34,767 nt of DNA, taken from Sphingomonas sp. (GTDB lineage: Bacteria; Pseudomonadota; Alphaproteobacteria; Sphingomonadales; Sphingomonadaceae). The position numbers and the translations under genes are program-made. The stretch covers positions 1 through 34,767 of the forward strand of contig JAICSX010000022.1 in NCBI GenBank assembly GCA_025936675.1. The letters are read 5' to 3'. Below are positions 1-7,735 of this stretch, in pieces. A model generated the notes under the pieces. It had not been told where the DNA came from. It saw only the letters and a program-made list of their open reading frames with translations, and ran no database searches. Within the stretch, counting starts at the first letter, position 1. Every line of letters begins with the position of its first letter.

Positions 1-2
1 CC

Positions 3-1040
3 ATCCATCAGGTGAGCAGGGTCGAGATGGGCCTCGGTGTGGCCATCGGCGCCATCACATTTTCGGGCTCGGTGATCGCCTTCCTGAAGCTCAACGGCAA
101 CATGTCGGGCAAGCCGATCCTCCTGCCGCTTCGGCACGTGATCAACCTCGGGACGCTCGTCGCGATCCTCGGCCTCGTCGCCTACTTCACGCAGGACCAG
201 TCGCCGTGGGTGTTCTTCACCATCGCGGGGCTCAGCTTCGCCATCGGCTTCCTGCTGATCATCCCGATCGGCGGCGCCGACATGCCGGTCGTGATCTCGA
301 TGCTCAACAGCTATTCGGGCTGGGCCGCGGCCGCGATGGGCTTCACGCTCCACAACAGCGCGATGATCATCACCGGGGCGCTGGTCGGAAGCTCGGGTGC
401 GATCCTCAGCTACATCATGTGCCGGGCAATGAACCGCAGCTTCATCTCGGTCATCGCCGGCGGGTTCGGCGGCGACGCGGTTGCCGGCGGCGCTGCCGAG
501 GCGATCGACCGCCCCTGGAAGCGCGGCTCCGCGGAGGACGCTGCCTTCCTGATGAGCCAGGCGGACCAGGTCATCATCGTGCCAGGCTACGGAATGGCAG
601 TGAGCCAGGCGCAGCACGCGCTCAAGGAAATGGCCGACAAGCTCAAGGCGGAAGGGGTGCGGGTGAAGTACGCTATCCACCCCGTCGCCGGACGCATGCC
701 AGGCCACATGAACGTCCTGCTCGCCGAGGCCAACGTGCCCTATGATTAGGTATTTGAGCTCGAGGACATCAACAGCGAGTTCGCGCAGACGGACGTCGCT
801 TTCGTGATCGGCGCCAATGACGTCACCAACCCCGCAGCGCGCACCGACAAGAGCTCGCCCATCTACGGTATGCCCGTCCTCGACGTCGAGAAGGCGCGGA
901 CAGTGCTGTTCGTGAAGCGGTCGATGGGCGGCGTCGGCTATGCCGGCGTCGACAACGAGCTCTTCTATCGCGACAACACGATGATGCTGCTCTCCGATGC
1001 CAAGAAGATGGTGGAAGAGATCGTCAAAGCCCTCGGCTGA
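3..1040 (+). pseudogene. pntB: NAD(P) transhydrogenase subunit beta, 5'-truncated by window, internal amber codon
   Basis: PntB is the inner-membrane and NADP(H)-binding subunit of the proton-translocating transhydrogenase, which moves hydride between NADH and NADP+ coupled to proton flow. The reading frame is open from base 3 (no start in the window), and compared with the roughly 460-residue family about the first quarter is missing. Hydrophobic segments are followed by the conserved stretch GGADMPVVISMLNSYSGW and the NADP-binding domain III motifs GYGMAVSQAQ and HPVAGRMPGHMNVLLAEA. At 747-749 a TAG interrupts the frame directly after NVPYD. The same frame then continues with [23 protein letters not shown] and the [11 protein letters not shown] segment to a normal end at 1040. 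One substitution (probably GAG to TAG) explains it. As read, the product lacks the last 96 residues, including parts of the NADP site. An assembly or sequencing error is the main alternative to a real nonsense mutation. Confidence 0.93.
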
Positions 1041-1178
1041 GGCGTTCGTCGCATCCGCGATTCGCTTGGCGGTAAATCGGCTATTCAGCGCTTGCCGAGC
1101 AGGCTTCCAGAACAGAATAGCTGCTTCGCTCCTGGCGCGATTTCGAACGGCCGGAGCGAGAGCGGGAAAGGGGAAATC

Positions 1179-1895
1179 TTGCGCAAGCTGGGCATCATCG
1201 GTGGCATGAGCTGGTCATCGACCGCGCTCTATTACGAGCACATCAATCGCGGCGTCGCGCAGCGCCTCGGCGGCCTGCACAGCGCGCGGCTGGTCATCGA
1301 GAGCCTCGACCTGGCGCCGATCGCCGAGATGGAGCTGTCGGGCGACTGGGACGGCGTTGCACGCGTCGCCATTGACGCCGGGAAGCGCCTTGAAGCGGCG
1401 GGCGCGGAGGGGATCATCATCACCTCCAACACGGGCCACAAGGTGTTTGAAGCGGTGGCCGCCAATGTCAGGGTGCCGATGCTGCACATCGCCGATGCGG
1501 CGGCCGACAAGCTCGCAGGCGACGGCCAGAAGCAGGTTGCCCTGCTCGGAACGCGGTTCACCATGACGGAGCCTTATGTCCGCAGCAGGCTCGAAAGCCG
1601 CGGCATTTCCCTGGTCGCGATCGACGATGCTTGGATCACCGAAGTCGACCGGATCATCTTCGAGGAGCTCGCGGCCGGTCGCGTCGTCCGTGACAGCCAG
1701 CGCAAGCTCAAGACGTTGATCACCGAGCTTGCGAAGCAGCGCGTCCAGTCCGTCGTCCTCGGCTGCACCGAGCTCGTCCTCGCCGTCGACGTGAAGGCCA
1801 ACGTGCTCCCCGTCTACGACACGACCGCGATCCATGCCCGTGCCTGCGTCGAGTGGATGCTGGCCGAGGAAGAGGTGGCGCGGGCTGCAGCCTGA
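1179..1895 (+). CDS. Aspartate/glutamate racemase family protein (YgeA-like)
   Basis: This 238-residue protein belongs to the Asp/Glu racemase superfamily, cofactor-independent cytoplasmic racemases that use two acid/base residues. The N-terminus MRKLGIIGGMSW is the family signature. TTG at 1179 is chosen because it gives exactly this N-terminus and has a purine-rich ribosome site (AAGGGGA, about 1168-1174) close upstream; a longer frame from 1092 adds residues unlike the family. The second catalytic region VVLGCTEL places a cysteine at residue 196. The first region reads TSNTGH, with Ser83 where two-cysteine racemases have Cys and, from memory, E. coli YgeA has Thr. Substrate is therefore uncertain; an L-Asp/Glu-selective enzyme like YgeA is the nearest guess. 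The gene lies 138 bp after pntB and 15 bp before uvrC on the same strand. Confidence 0.85.
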   Translation: MRKLGIIGGMSWSSTALYYEHINRGVAQRLGGLHSARLVIESLDLAPIAEMELSGDWDGVARVAIDAGKRLEAAGAEGIIITSNTGHKVFEAVAANVRVPMLHIADAAADKLAGDGQKQVALLGTRFTMTEPYVRSRLESRGISLVAIDDAWITEVDRIIFEELAAGRVVRDSQRKLKTLITELAKQRVQSVVLGCTELVLAVDVKANVLPVYDTTAIHARACVEWMLAEEEVARAAA

Positions 1896-1910
1896 CCTTA
1901 TTTCGGTCGC

Positions 1911-3854
1911 GTGACCAAGGCCGACCGCCCAGACCAGCCCGGAGCCGCCGAACGCTTCAACGAGGAGCAGGCGACCTATGCCGTGCGGGGCGCGGACCAA
2001 CCCGACCTCGAAGCCGGGGTTGCCGCGATCCGGGAGGTGCTAAAGACGCTTCCGTCACGGCCGGGCGTCTATCGGATGCAGGACGTGCGCGGCGACGTTC
2101 TCTATGTGGGGAAGGCGCGGGTGCTGAAAAACCGCGTCACCAATTACACGCAGGTTGCGAAGCTTCCGAAGCGGTTGCAGCGAATGGTGGCGCAGACCCG
2201 GTCGATGACCATCGTCACGACGCGAACCGAGGCCGAGGCCCTGCTGCTCGAGGCACAGCTGATCAAGCGCTTCCGCCCAGCTTACAACGTGCTGCTGAGG
2301 GATGACAAAAGCTTCCCCTTCATCCTGCTTCGCGAAGACCACGAATTCCCCCGGATCCAGAAGCATCGCGGAGCGCGGCGGATCAAAGGGCAATATTATG
2401 GGCCGTTCGCAAGCGCCGGTTCGGTCACCCGCACGCTTAACGCGCTCCAGAAGCTTTTCCTTTTAAGAAGCTGTTCCGACAGCTTTTTCGCCCATCGATC
2501 GCGACCTTGCCTGCTCTATCAAATCAAGCGCTGCTCAGCACCCTGCGTGGGGCGGATCGGCGACGAAGAATATGGCGAGCTGGTCGGCGAGGCGAAGGAG
2601 TTCCTCGCCGGCAAATCGACGGGCGTCCAATCGCGCCTGTCGCGGCTGATGGCGCAGGCCGCGGAGAAACAGGATTACGAGCTCGCCGCCGTCTATCGGG
2701 ACCGGCTGCGCGCGCTGACCTATATCCAGGGCAGCCAGACGGTTCATGCCGAGGGCCTCGGCGACGCGGACGTGTTCGCGCTCGCCTGCAAGGCCGGCAC
2801 GATGTCGATCCAGGCCTTCTTCATTCGCGGCGGCCAAAACTGGGGTCACCGCGCTTTCTTTCCGGTGCATACCAATGACGTGCCAGAAGCCGAGGTTTTA
2901 TCGAGCTTTTTGGTCCAGTTCTACGAGGACATGCCGCCGCCGCGGCGCATTCTGGTCGACCGAGAAATTGCCGATACTCCGCTGCTCGAAGAAGCGCTTT
3001 CGGCGCGTGCCGATCGAAAGGTGACGATCGAAATTCCGCAGCGGGGCGCACGCCGCAAGCTGATGGAGCAGGCGAAGCGCAACGCCGAGGAAGCGCTCGA
3101 CCGGCGTCTTGCCGAGACCACGACCCAGGGCAAGATCCTGCGCGAGCTGGCCGATACGTTCGAGCTTTCGGATGTTCCGAAGCGGATCGAAGTTTATGAC
3201 AACAGCCACATCATGGGCACCAACGCCACCGGTGCCATGGTCGTCGCGGGGCCTGAGGGCTTCCGGAAGAACAATTATCGCAAGTTCAACATCAAGCGGC
3301 CGGAAACTCAACCAGGCGACGATTTCGCAATGATGCGCGAGGTGCTCGAACGGCGCTTTGGCCGCTTGGAAAAGGAAGACCCCGACCGGCAGAGCGGCGA
3401 ATGGCCCGACCTCATCCTGATCGACGGCGGCAAGGGGCAGCTCTCGGCGGTCTGCGAGGTGATGGAGGACATGGGAGTCCATGACGTGCCGGTGGTCGGT
3501 GTCGCCAAGGGGCCGCACCATGGCCGCGAGGGACGGGAAGTCTTCCATCTTCCCGGCGGGCGCGAGGTGACCTTCCCGCCGAATTCCGCAATTCTCTTTT
3601 ATCTCCAGCGCTTGCGCGATGAAGCTCACAGATTTGCGATCGGCACGCATCGGGCGAAGCGGGCGAAGAGCCTGACGACGTCGACACTGGACGAGGTCCC
3701 CGGCATCGGCCCCAACCGCAAGCGCGCGCTTCTGATGCATTTCGGGACGGCGAGGGCTGTAAAGGGGGCTGCGTTGGAGGATCTGGAGAAGGCACCGGGC
3801 GTCAGCAAGGCGATCGCCCGCCAGCTCTACGATTATTTCCACCCGCGCGGATGA
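1911..3854 (+). CDS. uvrC: Excinuclease ABC subunit C
   Basis: UvrC makes both incisions around DNA lesions in nucleotide excision repair after loading by UvrA-UvrB. The 647-residue product has the full family layout. The N-terminal GIY-YIG nuclease domain starts near residue 50 (PGVYRMQ, then LYVGKA), followed by the cysteine-bearing central region, a UVR domain near 240-275 (RLMAQAAEKQDYELAAVYRD) that contacts UvrB, and the RNase H-like endonuclease domain (EVYDNSHIMGTNATGAMVV, later LILIDGGKGQL). The C-terminal tandem helix-hairpin-helix contains VPGIGPNRK and APGVSKAIA. GTG at 1911 gives about 45 residues ahead of the nuclease domain, a common length in alphaproteobacteria. Its TGA overlaps the recO ATG (ATGA at 3851-3854), so the two genes are probably translationally coupled. 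Confidence 0.97.
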   Translation: MTKADRPDQPGAAERFNEEQATYAVRGADQPDLEAGVAAIREVLKTLPSRPGVYRMQDVRGDVLYVGKARVLKNRVTNYTQVAKLPKRLQRMVAQTRSMTIVTTRTEAEALLLEAQLIKRFRPAYNVLLRDDKSFPFILLREDHEFPRIQKHRGARRIKGQYYGPFASAGSVTRTLNALQKLFLLRSCSDSFFAHRSRPCLLYQIKRCSAPCVGRIGDEEYGELVGEAKEFLAGKSTGVQSRLSRLMAQAAEKQDYELAAVYRDRLRALTYIQGSQTVHAEGLGDADVFALACKAGTMSIQAFFIRGGQNWGHRAFFPVHTNDVPEAEVLSSFLVQFYEDMPPPRRILVDREIADTPLLEEALSARADRKVTIEIPQRGARRKLMEQAKRNAEEALDRRLAETTTQGKILRELADTFELSDVPKRIEVYDNSHIMGTNATGAMVVAGPEGFRKNNYRKFNIKRPETQPGDDFAMMREVLERRFGRLEKEDPDRQSGEWPDLILIDGGKGQLSAVCEVMEDMGVHDVPVVGVAKGPHHGREGREVFHLPGGREVTFPPNSAILFYLQRLRDEAHRFAIGTHRAKRAKSLTTSTLDEVPGIGPNRKRALLMHFGTARAVKGAALEDLEKAPGVSKAIARQLYDYFHPRG

Positions 3855-4588
3855 GGAGCCAGACGCCGGCCATCGTCTGCGCTCTGCGCAGCCACGGCGA
3901 GCACGGCGCGATTGTCCGGATGATGACTCCCGAGCAGGGGCTGGTCGCCGCCTATGTGCGGGGCGCGCGCGGGCGGCAGATGCGACCGGTACTGATGGCC
4001 GGCAACTCCGTTCAGGCGCAGCTGTCGGCGCGAACCGAGAATCAGCTCCCGCAAGCCGCAATAGAGCTGGTCCACAGCCGAGGACCATTGCTGTCGGAGC
4101 CGCTACCTGCAGCAGCGATCGAATGGGCGACGGTGCTGACCGCGGCCGCATTGCCGGAAGGTCAGCCCTATCCGCCGCTCTACCAGGCGCTCGAAGGCCT
4201 CCTGGATGCGATTGAGGCTGCTCCATCGGCAAGCGGCTGGGGCACGGCCCTCGTTCGCTATGAGCTGCTGTTGCTCGCCGAGCTCGGGTTCGGGCTCGAC
4301 CTCGACCGCTGCGCCGTCAGCGGCACTAACGACAATCTCGTCGCGGTCAGCCCCAAATCGGGCCGTGCGGTCAGTGCAGCCGAGGCGGAGCCCTATGCGG
4401 GCAAGCTCCTGCCGCTGCCAGGTTTCGTCCGCAAGGGTGGCCGTGCTTCCTGGACTGAAATCGCCGAAGGACTGGAACTTACGGGCCATTTTCTGCTCCG
4501 GGATGTGCTGACCGACCGCGTCCGCCCCGTCGCGGACGCTCGCGAAAGGCTCGTCGACCGGTTGCGCCGCGCCGGTGGTCTAGCCTAG
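3851..4588 (+). CDS. recO: DNA repair protein RecO
   Basis: RecO works with RecF and RecR to load RecA on SSB-coated single-stranded DNA during gap repair. The 245-residue protein begins with the OB-fold region (PAIVCALRSHGEHGAIVRM, where recombination proteins of this family normally start) and continues with a helical domain. Near residue 155 it carries CAVSG followed by VSPKSGRAVS, the remnant of the zinc-ribbon region; only one of the usual four cysteines is left, which as I recall is common in alphaproteobacterial RecO. The start overlaps the uvrC stop by 4 bp. The grouping uvrC-recO unites two DNA repair functions, although the more usual recO neighbours (era, rnc) are not seen here. 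Confidence 0.95.
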   Translation: MRSQTPAIVCALRSHGEHGAIVRMMTPEQGLVAAYVRGARGRQMRPVLMAGNSVQAQLSARTENQLPQAAIELVHSRGPLLSEPLPAAAIEWATVLTAAALPEGQPYPPLYQALEGLLDAIEAAPSASGWGTALVRYELLLLAELGFGLDLDRCAVSGTNDNLVAVSPKSGRAVSAAEAEPYAGKLLPLPGFVRKGGRASWTEIAEGLELTGHFLLRDVLTDRVRPVADARERLVDRLRRAGGLA

Positions 4589-4598
4589 GCTCGCAACC

Positions 4599-5000
4599 GT
4601 GACCACCGACGCAATGGCCATGCTCTTCCCGAATGTCGCCGTGACGCGCGCGATTGCCGTGCGCGTGGCCGTGAGCTTCCTCGCCGAGCAGTCGGACCCG
4701 TCGAGCAACCGCTGGTTCTGGTCCTATCATGTGCGGATTGAGAATGGCGGCGAGGTCGCGGTTCAGCTGCTTTCGAGGAGCTGGACGATCGTCGATGGCC
4801 GCGGGACGGTGCACGAGGTCGTCGGCGAGGGCGTTGTCGGTGAAATGCCGCTGATCGCGCCCGGGGCAAGTTTCGATTATGTGTCGGGCTGCCCGCTCGA
4901 CACGCCCAACGGAGCGATGAGCGGAACCTATAGGATGGTCGACGAAGACGGCAGCGCGTTCGACGTCGAAATCCCGCGCTTCCAATTGCTTAGCGCCTGA
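4599..5000 (+). CDS. apaG: ApaG domain protein
   Basis: ApaG is a small fibronectin-III-like cytoplasmic protein linked in enterobacteria to ApaH (diadenosine tetraphosphatase) and to Co2+/Mg2+ tolerance; its exact role is not settled. The 133-residue product carries the family landmarks AEQSDPSSNRWFWSYHVRIEN in two adjacent parts, VQLLSRSWTIVD, GEGVVGEMPLIAPG, the YVSGCPLDTPNGAMSGTYRM region and a C-terminal FDVEIPRFQL. GTG at 4599 is 10 bp after recO; an in-frame ATG at 4614 would remove five residues and is also possible. It is followed within 11 bp by a glycosyltransferase, and a PPP-family (ApaH-related) phosphatase lies one gene further on, so an apaG/apaH-like pair may be split here. 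Confidence 0.93.
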   Translation: MTTDAMAMLFPNVAVTRAIAVRVAVSFLAEQSDPSSNRWFWSYHVRIENGGEVAVQLLSRSWTIVDGRGTVHEVVGEGVVGEMPLIAPGASFDYVSGCPLDTPNGAMSGTYRMVDEDGSAFDVEIPRFQLLSA

Positions 5001-5010
5001 GGCTGTTGAG

Positions 5011-6138
5011 CTGTCGAGACGGATTGTCCTTTCCGCCAACAGCGACTGGAACATCGCGAATTTCCGATTGGGTTTGATCGACGGGCTGAAGGAGGCCGGT
5101 TATGCTCCTATCGTCATCGCTCCGACCGATCCTGCAGCGGAGAGCCGAATGCATGCGCTCGATGTCGAGCGGGTTCCGGTGGCGATCCAGCGCGCTGGAC
5201 TGAACCCATTCGCCGATCTCAAGCTGTTCCTCGACTATCGGCGACTGCTCAAGCGGCTGAAGCCTGCTGCCTATCTTGGCTTCACCATCAAGCCTAACGT
5301 CTACGGCTCGCTTGCCGCGGCTTCGCTCGGAATCGCTGCATTGCCGAACGTCAGCGGGCTTGGGACCGCGTTCATCCGCGGCGGCGCGCTCGAGACCTTC
5401 GTCAAGCGCCTGTACCGCATTGGCTTCAGGCGAGCCCCAGTGGTTTTTTTCCAGAACGATCAGGATCGGAAGCTCTTCGTCGATCGGCGGATCGTCCGGG
5501 CCGAGCAAGTGCGAGTGTTGCCCGGATCAGGCGTTGATATCGAGCGCTTCACACCCGTCCCGCCCCCGGAGGGCCCGCCCGTGTTCCTGCTCATTGGCAG
5601 GCTCCTTCGCGACAAGGGCGTGATGGAGTTCGTCGAGGCGGCGCGAATGGTGCGCGCCACAATTCCGGCGGCACGATTTCAGCTCCTGGGCCCGATCGAC
5701 GAAGGAAACCGTACATCCGTCCGCCGCGCGGACATCGACGCCTGGGTCGCCGAAGGCGTGGTTGAGTATCTCGGCACAACAGATGACGTCCGGCCATTCA
5801 TCGCCGCTGCAAGCGCAATCGTGCTCCCGTCTTACCGCGAGGGGCTTCCGCGCTCGCTGCTCGAAGGTGCGGCCATGGCTCGGCCGCTGATTGCGACCGA
5901 CGTCCCTGGCTGCCGCGATGTCGTTGAAGATGGCGTGAACGGCTATCTCTGTGCGGTGAGTGACCCCGCGTCGCTTGCGCAGGCCCTGATCCGCTTTAGC
6001 GAATTGCCGCAGTCGGAGCGGCTTGCGATGGGCATTTGCGCGAGGAAGAGGGTTCAGGACCGGTTTAGTGAGAAATTCGTAGTGGATGCGTATCTAAACG
6101 CACTAGCCGAACTTGAACGGGGCCGAGCCGCACGGTGA
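5011..6138 (+). CDS. Glycosyltransferase family 4 (GT-B fold, PglA/CapM-like)
   Basis: This is probably a retaining sugar transferase adding a residue to a lipid-linked glycan at the cytoplasmic face of the inner membrane. The N-terminal half has the usual IVLSANSDWNIANFRLGL start and the FTIKPNVYGSLAA and NVSGLG motifs of CapM/PglA-type enzymes. The C-terminal GT-B half has GRLLRDKGVMEFVEAA and the donor-site stretch YREGLPRSLLEGAAMA followed by GCRDVVEDGVNGYL. The conserved N-terminus begins well before the first ATG/GTG/TTG in frame (TTG 5068). Upstream to the preceding in-frame stop at 4918 no ATG, GTG or TTG exists, so CTG at 5011 (preceded by CTGAGG near 4997-5002) is my best start, giving 375 residues. 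The gene starts 11 bp after apaG and its TGA overlaps the next start by 1 bp. Confidence 0.85.
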   Translation: MSRRIVLSANSDWNIANFRLGLIDGLKEAGYAPIVIAPTDPAAESRMHALDVERVPVAIQRAGLNPFADLKLFLDYRRLLKRLKPAAYLGFTIKPNVYGSLAAASLGIAALPNVSGLGTAFIRGGALETFVKRLYRIGFRRAPVVFFQNDQDRKLFVDRRIVRAEQVRVLPGSGVDIERFTPVPPPEGPPVFLLIGRLLRDKGVMEFVEAARMVRATIPAARFQLLGPIDEGNRTSVRRADIDAWVAEGVVEYLGTTDDVRPFIAAASAIVLPSYREGLPRSLLEGAAMARPLIATDVPGCRDVVEDGVNGYLCAVSDPASLAQALIRFSELPQSERLAMGICARKRVQDRFSEKFVVDAYLNALAELERGRAAR

Positions 6139-6887
6139 TGCTCGATCATTCGCCACAAAACCGAAGCGGGCCTTCGGGCGCCAAAGGATATCGCGCCTAT
6201 GTGGTCGGCGATGTCCACGGCCGCCTCGACTTGCTTGAGGAGCTGCTTGCGAAGATCCATGCGGAGCTCCAGCACCGGCCATCCGCGAAGACCTTGCTCG
6301 TCTTCGTTGGCGACCTGATCGACCGCGGGCCGAGCTCGGCGCAAGTTATCGAGCGCCTAAGAACCTACCGCAGGGACGGGATACGACCCGTATTCATACT
6401 CGGAAACCACGAAGAGGTATTGCTGCGGATCCTGGGCGGCGATGCGCAACTCATCACCAAGTGGCGGTGGTTCGGCGGTGCCGAATGCCTCGAGAGCTAC
6501 GGCGTGGACTCAAGCCAATTCTCGCATTTCACCGACGAGGAAGCGCTCGCTGTCGTCCGCCGGGCAATCCCCAAAGAGCATGTCGCGTTCCTCGAAAGTT
6601 TCGCCGATAGCTGCCGCTTCGGGGATTATCTATTCGTCCACGCGGGCATCAGGCCGGGCGTCGAGCTCGAGCAGCAGCGCCAGTCGGATCTGCGCTGGAT
6701 CAGGGAGCCGTTCCTGATCGACGACAGCGACCACGGCTTCGTCGTGGTCCATGGCCATACGATCTCCGAAGAGGTGGAAGCGCTTCCGAACCGCATCGGC
6801 ATCGACACCGGCGCTTACCGGACCGGCGTTCTGACGGCGCTCGCAATCGACGGGCCTCAGCGGTGGTTGATCGCGGCAAACAGCTGA
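6138..6887 (+). CDS. PPP-family metallophosphatase (ApaH/PrpA-like)
   Basis: This is a calcineurin-like phosphatase of about 249 residues with the three signatures of the PPP family: GDVHG (residues 24-28), GDLIDRG (58-64) and GNHEE (89-93). Downstream histidines in LFVHAGIRPG and VVHGHT complete the dinuclear metal site. Family members hydrolyse phosphoserine, phosphothreonine or phosphotyrosine, or diadenosine tetraphosphate; sequence reading alone does not decide. ATG 6138 overlaps the glycosyltransferase stop by one base (TGATG); a GTG immediately before it (6135) could serve instead. Its position between the GT4 gene and the wza/wzc pair suggests a link to the polysaccharide tyrosine kinase, while its proximity to apaG recalls apaGH. 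Both are inferences. Confidence 0.88.
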   Translation: MLDHSPQNRSGPSGAKGYRAYVVGDVHGRLDLLEELLAKIHAELQHRPSAKTLLVFVGDLIDRGPSSAQVIERLRTYRRDGIRPVFILGNHEEVLLRILGGDAQLITKWRWFGGAECLESYGVDSSQFSHFTDEEALAVVRRAIPKEHVAFLESFADSCRFGDYLFVHAGIRPGVELEQQRQSDLRWIREPFLIDDSDHGFVVVHGHTISEEVEALPNRIGIDTGAYRTGVLTALAIDGPQRWLIAANS

Positions 6888-6996
6888 TCGCGCCGTTGGA
6901 GCTCACTCGCGATTGATTTGACCTAGTGGGAGGAATAGGCGTTACCCTGTTTCGGCCAACTACGGTTAGTCGCGCGCACTGGAGCGAGGAGCGGTC

Positions 6997-7707
6997 GTGT
7001 TTCTGAATCGTGCACCTGGTCGCCTGTCGGCCCTGTTCTCCGCAGTCGCGATTGCGCTTCTAAGCGGGTGCGCGGATACGCGCGGCGGATCGATCCCCTA
7101 CGACAAGGCGCTCGCTGCCCCGGATGCGCCGACATTCGCAACGCTCGGAGCCGACTACAAGATTGCGCCGATGGACAAGCTCGGGATCAAGGTCTTCAAG
7201 ATGGACGACCTTTCCGGCGAATATGACGTCGATCTCGCCGGCAATATTTCCCTGCCTTTAATCGGCCAGGTGCAGGCGGCGAACCTCACCACGGAACAGC
7301 TTGACGATCAGCTGACGCAAAAGCTCGGTGCGAAATATCTCGAGCATCCCGACGTCAGCGTCGCCATCAAGTCATCGACCGCGCACGTCGTCACCGTCGA
7401 CGGCGCTGTCACGCAGGGTGGGTCATTCCCGGTCGCGGGCAAGATTTCGCTGATCCAGGCTGTGGCCATGGCCCACGGAACGACCGAGGACGCCAATCCG
7501 CGGCGTGTTGCAGTGTTCCGGACCATCGGCGGCCAGCGGCAGGCTGCCGCCTTTGACCTAACGGCGATCCGCCGCGGTGAATCGCCCGATCCGCCGATCT
7601 ATCCGGGCGACATCATCGTTGTTGATGGCTCGGGGGTGAAATCACGCACAAAGCAGATCCTTCAGAGCATCCCACTGCTGGCGTTATTTGGCCCTCTCGG
7701 GCTTTGA
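6997..7707 (+). CDS. Polysaccharide export outer-membrane lipoprotein (Wza/OPX family)
   Basis: OPX proteins form the periplasmic and outer-membrane conduit for capsule or exopolysaccharide. The GTG start at 6997 is preceded by GAGGAG. A type II signal peptide (hydrophobic residues about 10-22) ends in the lipobox LSGC with the lipidated cysteine at residue 25. The polysaccharide-export domain follows (YKIAPMDKLGIKVFK, ISLPLIGQVQAANLT) and then one SLBB domain (VDGAVTQGGSFPVAGKISL). At 236 residues it is shorter than E. coli Wza (about 380), with a single SLBB repeat and only a short hydrophobic tail (LLALFGPLGL), so it may need a separate outer-membrane partner. It sits directly before the kinase gene, the normal Wza-Wzc order. 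The 109 bp ahead of it are probably the site of a promoter, but I could not pick clear -35/-10 boxes. Confidence 0.92.
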   Translation: MFLNRAPGRLSALFSAVAIALLSGCADTRGGSIPYDKALAAPDAPTFATLGADYKIAPMDKLGIKVFKMDDLSGEYDVDLAGNISLPLIGQVQAANLTTEQLDDQLTQKLGAKYLEHPDVSVAIKSSTAHVVTVDGAVTQGGSFPVAGKISLIQAVAMAHGTTEDANPRRVAVFRTIGGQRQAAAFDLTAIRRGESPDPPIYPGDIIVVDGSGVKSRTKQILQSIPLLALFGPLGL

Positions 7708-7735
7708 GGAGCCACCCACACGGAGCGACGCGCAA

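Noticed and set aside
804..1040. A separate small gene after the pntB amber codon
   Set aside because: It is the exact in-frame continuation of pntB, and the GTG at 804 has no ribosome site.
1215..2000. A 261-codon minus-strand frame over the racemase gene and uvrC start
   Set aside because: Antisense to genes with clear motifs; low-complexity translation rich in Gly, Asp and Arg.
2898..4232. A 444-codon open frame on the minus strand across uvrC and recO
   Set aside because: It lies fully antisense to two well-supported genes, its translation has no recognisable motif, and long antisense frames are normal in high-GC DNA.
6888..6996. A sigma-70 promoter before the wza-like gene (TTGACC near 6918)
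   Set aside because: No acceptable -10 box lies 16-18 bp downstream, so I cannot support a specific site.
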